A stretch of 64,000 bases of DNA. It comes from WRAV01 sp050950205. GTDB taxonomy: Bacteria; Bacillota; Clostridia; Oscillospirales; Ruminococcaceae. The stretch covers positions 1-64,000 of the forward strand of contig JBMNHF010000016.1 in assembly GCA_050950205.1 (NCBI GenBank). The letters run 5' to 3'. This document shows, piece by piece, positions 51,824 to 58,888 of the stretch; the first letter of the stretch is position 1; each line of letters begins with the position of its first letter. The notes below the pieces were generated by a model. It worked only from the letters and a program-made list of their open reading frames with translations. It had not been told where the DNA came from and did no database searches. Position numbers and translations under genes: made by a program.

Positions 51824-52276
51824 ATGGGAGGACCTGTGAAGGATATGGACCTGAGCGTACAGGACATTAAAGATCTGATGTCCACCATGCATAAAAATAA
51901 GATATCCGGCCTGAGGCTGGAGCAGGGGAACTTTCGTCTCGAGCTGGAGGGCTGCCGGGCCGAACAAGTGGCGGTAACCGCTGTGGCATCGGCATCCGCC
52001 TCTGCCGTAACGCCTCAGGAGGAAGAGTGCCCGAGCTATGAGGGAACGTTGGTTTGCTCTCCCATTGTCGGCACCTTTTACGCCGCACCCGCCCCCGGAA
52101 AAGAGCCCTTTGTCAAGGTGGGCAGCAAGGTGAAGAAGGGGGATACCCTGTTTATCATTGAATCCATGAAGCTGATGAATGAAGTCCCCGCCGAGCAGGA
52201 CGGAGTGGTGACCCAAATCCTAGTGGAAAATGCGCAGGCGGTGGAGTACGGGCAGCCCATCCTCTGTTTGGAGTAG
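51824..52276 (+). CDS. accB: Biotin carboxyl carrier protein of acetyl-CoA carboxylase
   Basis: AccB carries the biotin that moves carboxyl between AccC and AccAD. The 150-residue protein has an N-terminal helix (LSVQDIKDLMSTMHKNKIS), an Ala-rich linker and the biotinyl domain with VCSPIVGTFY and IIESMKLMNEV, where Lys116 is the biotin site. The start is uncertain: ATG 51824 has AAGGA seven bases before; GTG 51836 and ATG 51845 are alternatives. BirA at 23 kb should modify it. Confidence 0.93.
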   Translation: MGGPVKDMDLSVQDIKDLMSTMHKNKISGLRLEQGNFRLELEGCRAEQVAVTAVASASASAVTPQEEECPSYEGTLVCSPIVGTFYAAPAPGKEPFVKVGSKVKKGDTLFIIESMKLMNEVPAEQDGVVTQILVENAQAVEYGQPILCLE

Positions 52277-52307
52277 TGGCTTACCCTAATAATAAGGAGG
52301 CAGCATA

Positions 52308-52715
52308 ATGGTATTGCTGGATCAGGAACGGATCAAGGAGATTATCCCCCACCGGGAGCCTTTTCTCCTCATCGACGAGGTCATCGCCCTGGAGCCGGGC
52401 AAAAAGTGTATCGCCCGCACCTATCTTAAAGAAGATAACTTTTGGGTGCCGGGGCACTTTCCCGGGTATGCGGTAACGCCCGGCGTGCTGATGATTGAAA
52501 TGCTGGCTCAAACAGGAGCTGTGTGTGTCGGTTCTCTGCCGGAAAATCAAGGCAAGGTGGCTTTGTTTGCCAAGATCGACAAAGCCAAGTTTCGCCGTCC
52601 GGTGCTGCCCGGCGAGGTGCTTACTCTGGAAATGGAGATCATCCGCCTGAAAGCACAGGTGGGGGTGGGGCGGGGCCATGCCCATGTGGATGGGGGAAAC
52701 GGCAGTGACAGGTGA
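52308..52715 (+). CDS. fabZ: 3-hydroxyacyl-ACP dehydratase FabZ, C-terminus shifted by an extra G
   Basis: FabZ removes water from 3-hydroxyacyl-ACP. As read it is 135 residues, with IIPHREPFLLIDEV, the catalytic HFPGYAVTPGVLMIEMLAQTG and FAKIDKAKFRRPVLPG. The end, GNGSDR, is atypical. Removing one base from the run of five G at about 52691-52695 gives a normal ending (VDGETAVTGELTFAFQ) and a stop at 52738-52740, so the true gene probably spans 52308-52740. AGGAGG precedes the ATG. Confidence 0.92.
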   Translation: MVLLDQERIKEIIPHREPFLLIDEVIALEPGKKCIARTYLKEDNFWVPGHFPGYAVTPGVLMIEMLAQTGAVCVGSLPENQGKVALFAKIDKAKFRRPVLPGEVLTLEMEIIRLKAQVGVGRGHAHVDGGNGSDR

Positions 52716-52781
52716 GCTCACCTTTGCCTTTCAAAAATAGGAATAAATTCTCTGGTATCAGAATAAGTAGTAGGAGCCACT

Positions 52782-54143
52782 ATGTTTAACAAGGTATTGA
52801 TTGCCAACCGAGGCGAAATTGCTGTGCGGATTATTCGTGCCTGTCGGGAGCTGGGCCTGCGGACGGTGGCGGTCTGTTCCGAGGCGGACCGCTCTGCTCT
52901 TCACGCCCAAATCGCCGACGAAACCATCTGCATCGGGCCTGCCCCCAGCAAGGACAGCTATCTGCATATTCCCGCCATCCTTTCTGCCTGCGAGCTGACA
53001 GGGGCCCAGGCTATCCACCCCGGCTTTGGCTTTTTAAGCGAAAACGCCGCCTTTGCCCGCCAATGCCAGCGCTGCGGCATCACCTTTGTGGGGCCTTCCC
53101 CCGATGCCATTGAGCGGATGGGCAACAAGGCCCGGGCCAAGCAAACCATGGCAGAGGCGGGGGTGCCGGTGATTCCCGGCTCCGACGGCCCCATCACCAC
53201 GGTGGAAGACGGGCAAGCTCTGGCAAAGAAAATCGGCTTTCCTCTTTTGGTAAAAGCAAGCGCCGGAGGGGGCGGTCGGGGCATCCGTCTGGTGGAAAAG
53301 CCCGCTCAGTTGGAAGAAGCGGTGCTGCAGGCCCGGCAGGAGGCGGAAAGCTACTTTGGCGACCCCAACCTCTATCTGGAGAAGTTTCTGCTCAACCCCC
53401 GCCATGTAGAGGTGCAGATTCTGGCAGATTCTTACGGCAACACCATTCATTTGGGGGAGCGGGACTGTTCCCTGCAGCGGCGCAATCAAAAGATTTTGGA
53501 GGAGTGTCCCTCCCCTTCTCCCCTGATGACTCCCCAGCTGCGGGAGGAAATGGGCAAGGCAGCGATTCGGGCCGCTCAGGCGGTGAATTATCGGGGGGCG
53601 GGAACGGTTGAGTTTCTGCTGGATGGGCAGGGCAACTTCTATTTCATGGAGATGAACACCCGCATTCAGGTGGAGCACCCCGTCACCGAAATGGCAACGG
53701 GGGTGGATTTGGTCAAGTGGCAGCTCCTCATTGCCATGGGCAGGGAGCTGACCATTTCGCAGGAGGATGTCAGGCTGTTAGGCCACGCCATCGAATGCCG
53801 CATCAACGCCGAAAATCCCGAAGAAAATTTCCGCCCCAGTCCCGGCACTTTGCGAGCTCTGCTGATGCCGGGAGGCCCCGGCATTCGGGTGGATGCCGCC
53901 ATCTATGCCGGTTACACCATTCCACCTTATTACGACAGCATGATGGCAAAGCTCATTGCCTTTGCCCCCACCCGGCAAGAGGCCATTGCCAAAATGCGCT
54001 GGGCGCTGGCGGAATTTGTGGTGGATGGAGTGGATACCAACATCGATTTTCAGCTGGGTATTCTGCGCAATCCGGAGTTTGAGACCGGAGATTACCACAT
54101 TGGAACCTTAAGCCAATGGCTGGAAGAAAAACAAAAGTGCTAG
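52782..54143 (+). CDS. accC: Biotin carboxylase subunit of acetyl-CoA carboxylase
   Basis: AccC carboxylates biotin on AccB with ATP and bicarbonate. The 453-residue ATP-grasp protein has KVLIANRGEIAVRIIRACRELG split as usual at the start, the Gly-rich ATP loop KASAGGGGRGI, LHLGERDCS-like IHLGERDCSLQRRNQK and the active site MNTRIQVEHPVTE. Length and motifs are canonical. It lies between fabZ and accD in the operon. Confidence 0.97.
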   Translation: MFNKVLIANRGEIAVRIIRACRELGLRTVAVCSEADRSALHAQIADETICIGPAPSKDSYLHIPAILSACELTGAQAIHPGFGFLSENAAFARQCQRCGITFVGPSPDAIERMGNKARAKQTMAEAGVPVIPGSDGPITTVEDGQALAKKIGFPLLVKASAGGGGRGIRLVEKPAQLEEAVLQARQEAESYFGDPNLYLEKFLLNPRHVEVQILADSYGNTIHLGERDCSLQRRNQKILEECPSPSPLMTPQLREEMGKAAIRAAQAVNYRGAGTVEFLLDGQGNFYFMEMNTRIQVEHPVTEMATGVDLVKWQLLIAMGRELTISQEDVRLLGHAIECRINAENPEENFRPSPGTLRALLMPGGPGIRVDAAIYAGYTIPPYYDSMMAKLIAFAPTRQEAIAKMRWALAEFVVDGVDTNIDFQLGILRNPEFETGDYHIGTLSQWLEEKQKC

Positions 54144-54219
54144 GCCCAACAGGTGTTCCCCTTTTCAGGCTCCTTTGGGGTGAGCGCCATGACAACCATG
54201 CTCCAAGGAGGGAAACACA

Positions 54220-55089
54220 ATGCTGGAAGAGCTGTTTCACAAAGTAAAGTCCCGGGTGACGGTGACCACAACCCCCGATGCCGACGCTCACATCTCCATC
54301 CCCCGGGATCTTATGTTTAAATGTCCCCGCTGCCAGAAGGCGGAGTTTATGGACCACTTTGAGCAGGTGGGAAAGGTCTGCCCTCACTGTGGCTACCACG
54401 CCCGCCTTCGGGCCGCCGAGCGGCTGGAAATTACGGTGGACGAGGACAGCTTTATCGAGCTGGACGGAAATCTAAGAAGCCTCAATCCCATTGGGTTCCC
54501 CGGATATGAGGAAAAGATTGCAAAGCTGCAAAAGGACACCGGCCTGACCGAGGCCATTGTCACCGGTATCTGCACCATTCAAGGGGAGCGCTGTGTCATT
54601 GGCGTCATGGATTCCCATTTTATGATGGCTTCCATGGGCAGTGTGGTGGGGGAAAAAATTACAAGGGCTTTTGAATACGCCCAGGAACACAGGCTTCCGG
54701 TGGTGCTCTTTACCGCCTCCGGCGGTGCCAGAATGCAGGAGGGAATCGTCTCCCTGATGCAGATGGCTAAAACCTCGGGGGCTGTAGCCAACCATTCCGA
54801 TGCGGGGCTGCTGTATATCAGTGTCCTCACCGATCCCACCACCGGAGGAGTGGCCGCCAGCTTTGCTTCCCTAGGGGATATTGTGCTGGCGGAGCCCAAG
54901 GTGCTCATCGGCTTTGCTGGGCGCCGTGTGATTGAGGACACCATTCGCCAGCGGCTCCCCGACGACTTTCAGTCTGCGGAATTTTTTCTGCAGCACGGCT
55001 TTGTTGACCGGATTGTGGAGCGCTCCCAGATGCGGGATACCCTGGGCAAATTGCTGCGACTTCACCGCAGAGAGGAGGGAGGAGAGTGA
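54220..55089 (+). CDS. accD: Acetyl-CoA carboxylase carboxyltransferase subunit beta
   Basis: AccD with AccA transfers carboxyl from biotin to acetyl-CoA. The 289-residue protein has the N-terminal zinc ribbon (FKCPRCQK and KVCPHCGYH), FTASGGARMQEGIVSLMQMAK and LTDPTTGGVAASFASLGD, the crotonase-fold block. AAGGAGGG precedes ATG 54220. The stop overlaps the accA start by 4 bases. Confidence 0.96.
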   Translation: MLEELFHKVKSRVTVTTTPDADAHISIPRDLMFKCPRCQKAEFMDHFEQVGKVCPHCGYHARLRAAERLEITVDEDSFIELDGNLRSLNPIGFPGYEEKIAKLQKDTGLTEAIVTGICTIQGERCVIGVMDSHFMMASMGSVVGEKITRAFEYAQEHRLPVVLFTASGGARMQEGIVSLMQMAKTSGAVANHSDAGLLYISVLTDPTTGGVAASFASLGDIVLAEPKVLIGFAGRRVIEDTIRQRLPDDFQSAEFFLQHGFVDRIVERSQMRDTLGKLLRLHRREEGGE

Positions 55090-55892
55090 GCAGGCAGGTA
55101 ACGGCATGGGAGTGCATTGAGCTGATCCGCCACAAAAACAGGCCCACCGCCGCCGATTACATCCCCATGCTCTTTGAGGATTTTACCGAGCTTCACGGGG
55201 ACCGGTGCTATGGGGACGATGCCGCCATTCTGGGGGGCATTGCCCGGTTCGACCGCAGGCCGGTAACGGTGATAGCCCAACTAAAGGGCAGGAATCTGGA
55301 GGAAAACAAAAAGAGCAACTTTGCCATGCCCCATCCCGAAGGGTACCGCAAGGCTCTGCGGCTGATGAAGCAGGCGGAAAAATTTGGACGGCCTGTCATC
55401 TGTCTGGTAGATACCCCCGGCGCCTTCTGCGGAATTCAGGCGGAAGAGCGGGGCCAGCATGAGGCTGTAGCCAAAAATTTAATGGAGATGATGCGCCTGA
55501 ACGTTCCGGTCATCTCCATTGTGATGGGGGAGGGGGGCAGCGGTGGGGCGCTGGCGCTGGCGGTCTGCGACCACCTTGCCATGCTGCAAAACGCCGTTTA
55601 TTCGGTGATCTCTCCCCGGGGGTTTGCCAGTATTCTGTGGAAGGATGCCTCCCGGGAAAAGGAAGCCGCCAATCTGATACGCATCACCGCCAGGGACTTG
55701 GTGGAGCTGGGAGTGTGCGACGGTGTGATTGCCGAGCCTTCTGGCGGCGCTCACAAGAACCCGACATTGGCCGCAGAAGCTATTAGAAACCACCTGCGTC
55801 AAATCCTTCCAAAATTAATTGAAAAACCTATTGATAAATTACTGCAAACAAGGTATATTAAGTTTCGTAAGATAGGCGTCTTCCAGGAGTGA
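55086..55892 (+). CDS. accA: Acetyl-CoA carboxylase carboxyltransferase subunit alpha
   Basis: This is the partner of AccD, 268 residues. It lacks the ~45-residue N-terminal helix of E. coli AccA, as is common in Firmicutes. GDRCYGDDAAILGG, FAMPHPEGYRKALRLM, DTPGAFCGIQAEERGQ and MGEGGSGGALALAV are the family blocks. GTG 55086 lies in the accD stop (GTGA), so the two are coupled for equal amounts. Confidence 0.96.
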   Translation: MSRQVTAWECIELIRHKNRPTAADYIPMLFEDFTELHGDRCYGDDAAILGGIARFDRRPVTVIAQLKGRNLEENKKSNFAMPHPEGYRKALRLMKQAEKFGRPVICLVDTPGAFCGIQAEERGQHEAVAKNLMEMMRLNVPVISIVMGEGGSGGALALAVCDHLAMLQNAVYSVISPRGFASILWKDASREKEAANLIRITARDLVELGVCDGVIAEPSGGAHKNPTLAAEAIRNHLRQILPKLIEKPIDKLLQTRYIKFRKIGVFQE

Positions 55893-55927
55893 AGACCCAT
55901 TGATTCAATCGAAAGGGTGCTTTTAAG

Positions 55928-56155
55928 GTGATATTTGAAAAAGTAAGAGAAATTTTGGTGGATCAACTGGATGTAGACGAAGGAGCCGTCACCATGGACA
56001 GCTTCATCATCGAGGACCTGGGAGCCGACTCTCTGGACGTGGTGGACATTGTCATGCGTTTGGAAGAAGAGTTTGATCTTGAAGTTCCCGATGAGGAAAT
56101 TGAAACCATGAAGACGGTTGGCGATATTGTCCATTTTCTGGAGGCTGCTGAGTAA
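55928..56155 (+). CDS. acpP: Acyl carrier protein
   Basis: ACP carries growing acyl chains on a phosphopantetheine arm. The 75-residue acidic four-helix protein has EDLGADSLDVVDIVMRLEEEF; Ser35 of DSL is the attachment site. GTG 55928 lies close after AAGG, a weak site for an abundant protein. acpP is last in the operon, whereas in many Clostridia it follows fabH. Confidence 0.96.
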   Translation: MIFEKVREILVDQLDVDEGAVTMDSFIIEDLGADSLDVVDIVMRLEEEFDLEVPDEEIETMKTVGDIVHFLEAAE

Positions 56156-56322
56156 TCCAGGCTTTGCCGTTCCAATCGTTTCGTCACGGCAGGCGGTGCG
56201 ATGGTGCCGTGTTTGCAAGGCAGCTTTCCCGCTGCAGTCCTGCCAACCTAAAAATGGATTGTTTTTTGGATGGAATCCGAGACGCAGCAGCTATTTCCAT
56301 GGCCTGATCATCGGTTACCATC

Positions 56323-56351
56323 TTGACAAAAGGCGCAGCGATGCGTATAAT
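56323..56351 (+). promoter_or_regulatory. Consensus sigma-A promoter of DUF177-rpmF
   Basis: TTGACA (56323-56328), a 17-base spacer and TATAAT (56346-56351): a perfect match to the housekeeping consensus, fitting a ribosomal protein operon. Confidence 0.85.
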
Positions 56352-56364
56352 ATGTTTTGTGTTT

Positions 56365-56442
56365 CTGCCCGGCGGGCAGAAAAATCAGAACCATGCGGCT
56401 TCATGCAGGAACCGTGTTTGAGCGTTCGGCCTGCATGAAGCC
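56365..56442 (+). promoter_or_regulatory. Structured leader before DUF177-rpmF
   Basis: Two hairpins follow the promoter: CTGCCC-GGC-GGGCAG (56365-56379) and a 13-bp perfect stem, GGCTTCATGCAGG (56397-56409) with CCTGCATGAAGCC (56430-56442), enclosing a 20-base loop. No T run follows, so it is not a terminator. It may be an RNA-level control element for the ribosomal protein operon. Confidence 0.5.
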
Positions 56443-56469
56443 TTGTGCGCCGTTTGGGAGAAGCCGGTC

Positions 56470-56982
56470 ATGCGTATTAACATTCTAACCTTGGGCCCGG
56501 AGGAACAGCCTGTTTCCTTTGCCGGAACCGTGGATTTGAGCGATATGGTCCGGTGGGGAGAAGCACCCTTTCCCGAGCCGGTGGCGGTATCGGGAACTGC
56601 GTGCCGCAGGCATGGACAAACTCTGGTGGAGCTGAAAGCGGAGTATACCCTGCACACCACCTGCGCCCGTTGTTTGCAGCCGGTCATCCGGCAAAAGGCA
56701 GCCGATTTTTCTTATGTGGTGGTGGAGCAGCTGGAGCAGGACAGCCCGGAGAACTGGGTGGAAGCTTCTGGAGGAATGCTGGATATCGCCGCCCTTGTGG
56801 GGGAAGAACTCTTCCTGGCCTTGGATGCCTCCAGTCTCTGCCGGGAAGATTGCAAGGGCCTGTGCCCTGTCTGCGGAGCCGACCGCAACCAAACCGATTG
56901 CGGCTGCAACGCTAAAAAAGCTGTTGACCCGCGCTTTGCGGCGCTTTCCAAGCTCTTAGACGACAAGGAAGATAAACACTAA
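56470..56982 (+). CDS. DUF177 (YceD-like) protein
   Basis: This 170-residue protein of the DUF177 family is almost always encoded just before rpmF, as here, and in some bacteria and plants is linked to 23S rRNA accumulation or ribosome assembly. YTLHTTCARCLQPV carries the CxxC, and CREDCKGLCPVCG with DCGC at the end carries a second cysteine set, so zinc binding is likely. ATG 56470 is chosen over the upstream in-frame start; GGGAGAA precedes it by about eight bases. Confidence 0.9.
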   Translation: MRINILTLGPEEQPVSFAGTVDLSDMVRWGEAPFPEPVAVSGTACRRHGQTLVELKAEYTLHTTCARCLQPVIRQKAADFSYVVVEQLEQDSPENWVEASGGMLDIAALVGEELFLALDASSLCREDCKGLCPVCGADRNQTDCGCNAKKAVDPRFAALSKLLDDKEDKH

Positions 56983-57014
56983 GTTCCACTTTTTTAACGA
57001 AGGAGGTGCCCAAG

Positions 57015-57197
57015 GTGGCAGTACCAAAGACAAAACACAGCCAGGCGCGCAAAAATAAGAGAAGGTCCAACGTTTGGAAGCTGAGCGCGCCCGCTCTTTC
57101 CAAATGCACTCAGTGCGGAGCTCTTAAAACCCCTCATCGGGTTTGTTCCAGTTGCGGTTATTACAACGGTCGTCAGATCATTGCAAAAGAAGCCTAG
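57015..57197 (+). CDS. rpmF: 50S ribosomal protein L32, zinc-binding form
   Basis: This 60-residue L32 starts VAVPKTKHSQARKNKRRS and carries four cysteines (CTQC and CSSC), so it is the zinc-dependent C+ form. GTG 57015 follows AAGGAGGTG. It lies 32 bases after the DUF177 gene, the standard pairing. Confidence 0.96.
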   Translation: MAVPKTKHSQARKNKRRSNVWKLSAPALSKCTQCGALKTPHRVCSSCGYYNGRQIIAKEA

Positions 57198-57477
57198 TTT
57201 GCATGCAAGCTGGTAGAGGTGGACTGTTACAGTCCGCCCCTGAATGGTAAAGGATGATGAGGGGTATCCGGTACCCCTCATGCTTCTCTTGCCAACAAAA
57301 CCGGAGGACAAAAGCCCTGCCAGTGGGGAAAACCCAAACAAACTTTGGCAGAGGCAAAGGAAAACAGCCGATATTCTTTGGATGGATCAGGGGAGCGGCA
57401 CCCATTTGCTGTGGGAGAGGTGGATGTTTTGTATTCCACCTCTGTTTTTGTATTTCTCAAAGACAGGAGGCCAAACG
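57198..57477 (+). promoter_or_regulatory. Structured leader with terminator before the DUF512 gene
   Basis: This 280-base gap has no credible ORF but several hairpins: GGACTG-TTA-CAGTCC (about 57222-57236), ATGAGGGGTA with TACCCCTCAT (about 57257-57281, probably the rpmF terminator), a CTGCCA...TGGCAG stem enclosing GGGG-AAAA-CCC (about 57317-57352), and AGAGGTGGA with TCCACCTCT followed by GTTTTTG (about 57416-57450). The last is a proper terminator only ~25 bases before the DUF512 start, which is the layout of an attenuator or riboswitch. I recognise no known riboswitch class. Confidence 0.45.
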
Positions 57478-58788
57478 GTGGGCGTACTCATCAGTGGGGT
57501 GGAACCCGGCAGTCCGGCGGCCCGGGCGGGCATTCTGCCCGGACAGACGTTGGAGCGCATTGACGGACAGGAAATTCAGGATGTGCTGGATTACCGCTTT
57601 TATATGACCAATCCCGCTCCCACTCTGGAGCTTACAGATCCTCAGGGGGTTCCACATCGGCTGACGGTGAAAAAAGGGGAGTACGAGGATTTAGGGCTAA
57701 TCTTTGACACCTACCTGATGGACAAGCAGCGCAGCTGCAAAAATCGCTGTGTGTTCTGCTTTATCGATCAACTTCCCAAGGGGCTGCGGCACAGCCTTTA
57801 TTTTAAGGACGACGACGCCCGGATGTCTTTTCTCTTTGGCAACTACGTCACCCTCACCAACCTGACGGAGCGGGAGATTGACAGAATTTTAAAAATGCAC
57901 ATCAGCCCGGTGAACATTTCGGTTCACACCACCGACCCCGACCTGCGGGTCAAGATGATGGGCAATCCCCGGGCGGGGGAGGTGCTGCGGTGGCTGCCCC
58001 GGCTGGCCCAGGGCGGCATTCGCCTCAATACCCAGCTGGTGCTCTGTCCCGGCCTCAACGACGGTCAGGCACTGGAAAAGAGCCTTTCCGATTTGACGGC
58101 TTTAGCCCCTCAAATGCAGAGCATAGCGGTGGTGCCGGTGGGCTTGACCGCTTACCGGGAGGGCCTTGCTCCTCTGCGCCCCTTTACCAAGCAGGAGGCT
58201 GGTGCCGTCATCAATTTGGTGGATTCTTTCGGCAACCGGATGGAGCAGCTTCACGGAGAGCGCATCTGCTATGCCGCCGATGAATTTTACCTGTTGGCTG
58301 GCCGAGAAATTCCCAAGGCTGATTTTTATGGAGCCTTTGACCAACTGGAAAATGGAGTGGGGCTTTGGAGCCTGCTCCGGGATGAGTTTTACAAAGCTCT
58401 GGAGGACAGGCCCTCCCATCCCGTTAGCCGAAGGGTAGCGCTGGCCACCGGAGTGGCGGCCTTCCCCCTGTTGCAGGAGCTGACCGGAGCGGCCTGTGAG
58501 CGGTTCCCCGGCCTTGCAGTGCAGGTGGAGGCGGTGGAAAATCAGTTCTTTGGTCCTCGCATTCAGGTGGCGGGGCTGGTGACAGGACGAGATTTGCTTT
58601 GCACCATGCAAGAAAAACAACAGCCCGGCACCGAGGTTCTGCTGATTCCCCAGGTGATGCTCCGCTATGAGGGGGATTTGTTTCTGGACGATGTCAGCCT
58701 TCCCCAGGTGGAAGAAACGCTGGGTGTTCCGGTCCTTTCGGTTCCCAACAGCGGGGAGGCACTTTTGGATGCCCTGCTGGGGGAATGA
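57478..58788 (+). CDS. DUF512 radical SAM protein with N-terminal PDZ domain
   Basis: This 436-residue protein of unknown function belongs to a family widespread in Clostridia. Residues 1-60 form a PDZ-like domain (GSPAARAGILPGQTLERIDG). A radical SAM cluster motif CKNRCVFCFIDQLPKG follows at about 88-103, then NISVHTTDPDLRVKMMGNP, and a C-terminal DUF512 domain with GLVTGRDL near the end. GTG 57478 is chosen because AGGAGG lies seven bases upstream; longer starts run through the leader hairpins. The substrate is unknown. Confidence 0.9.
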   Translation: MGVLISGVEPGSPAARAGILPGQTLERIDGQEIQDVLDYRFYMTNPAPTLELTDPQGVPHRLTVKKGEYEDLGLIFDTYLMDKQRSCKNRCVFCFIDQLPKGLRHSLYFKDDDARMSFLFGNYVTLTNLTEREIDRILKMHISPVNISVHTTDPDLRVKMMGNPRAGEVLRWLPRLAQGGIRLNTQLVLCPGLNDGQALEKSLSDLTALAPQMQSIAVVPVGLTAYREGLAPLRPFTKQEAGAVINLVDSFGNRMEQLHGERICYAADEFYLLAGREIPKADFYGAFDQLENGVGLWSLLRDEFYKALEDRPSHPVSRRVALATGVAAFPLLQELTGAACERFPGLAVQVEAVENQFFGPRIQVAGLVTGRDLLCTMQEKQQPGTEVLLIPQVMLRYEGDLFLDDVSLPQVEETLGVPVLSVPNSGEALLDALLGE

Positions 58789-58888
58789 AGCGAAATTTCG
58801 CCACGGTATGGACAGGCCCTTTTGGGCTGTGCTATCCTTTTAGATAAGAGGAGCATGCGATCTATTCTGCGAAAAGGAGGGGAAGGGG

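Noticed and set aside
57244..57477. A longer N-terminus of the DUF512 protein starting at 57244
   Set aside because: The frame is open, but it runs through stable hairpins and a terminator and adds non-conserved residues; GTG 57478 has the proper ribosome site.
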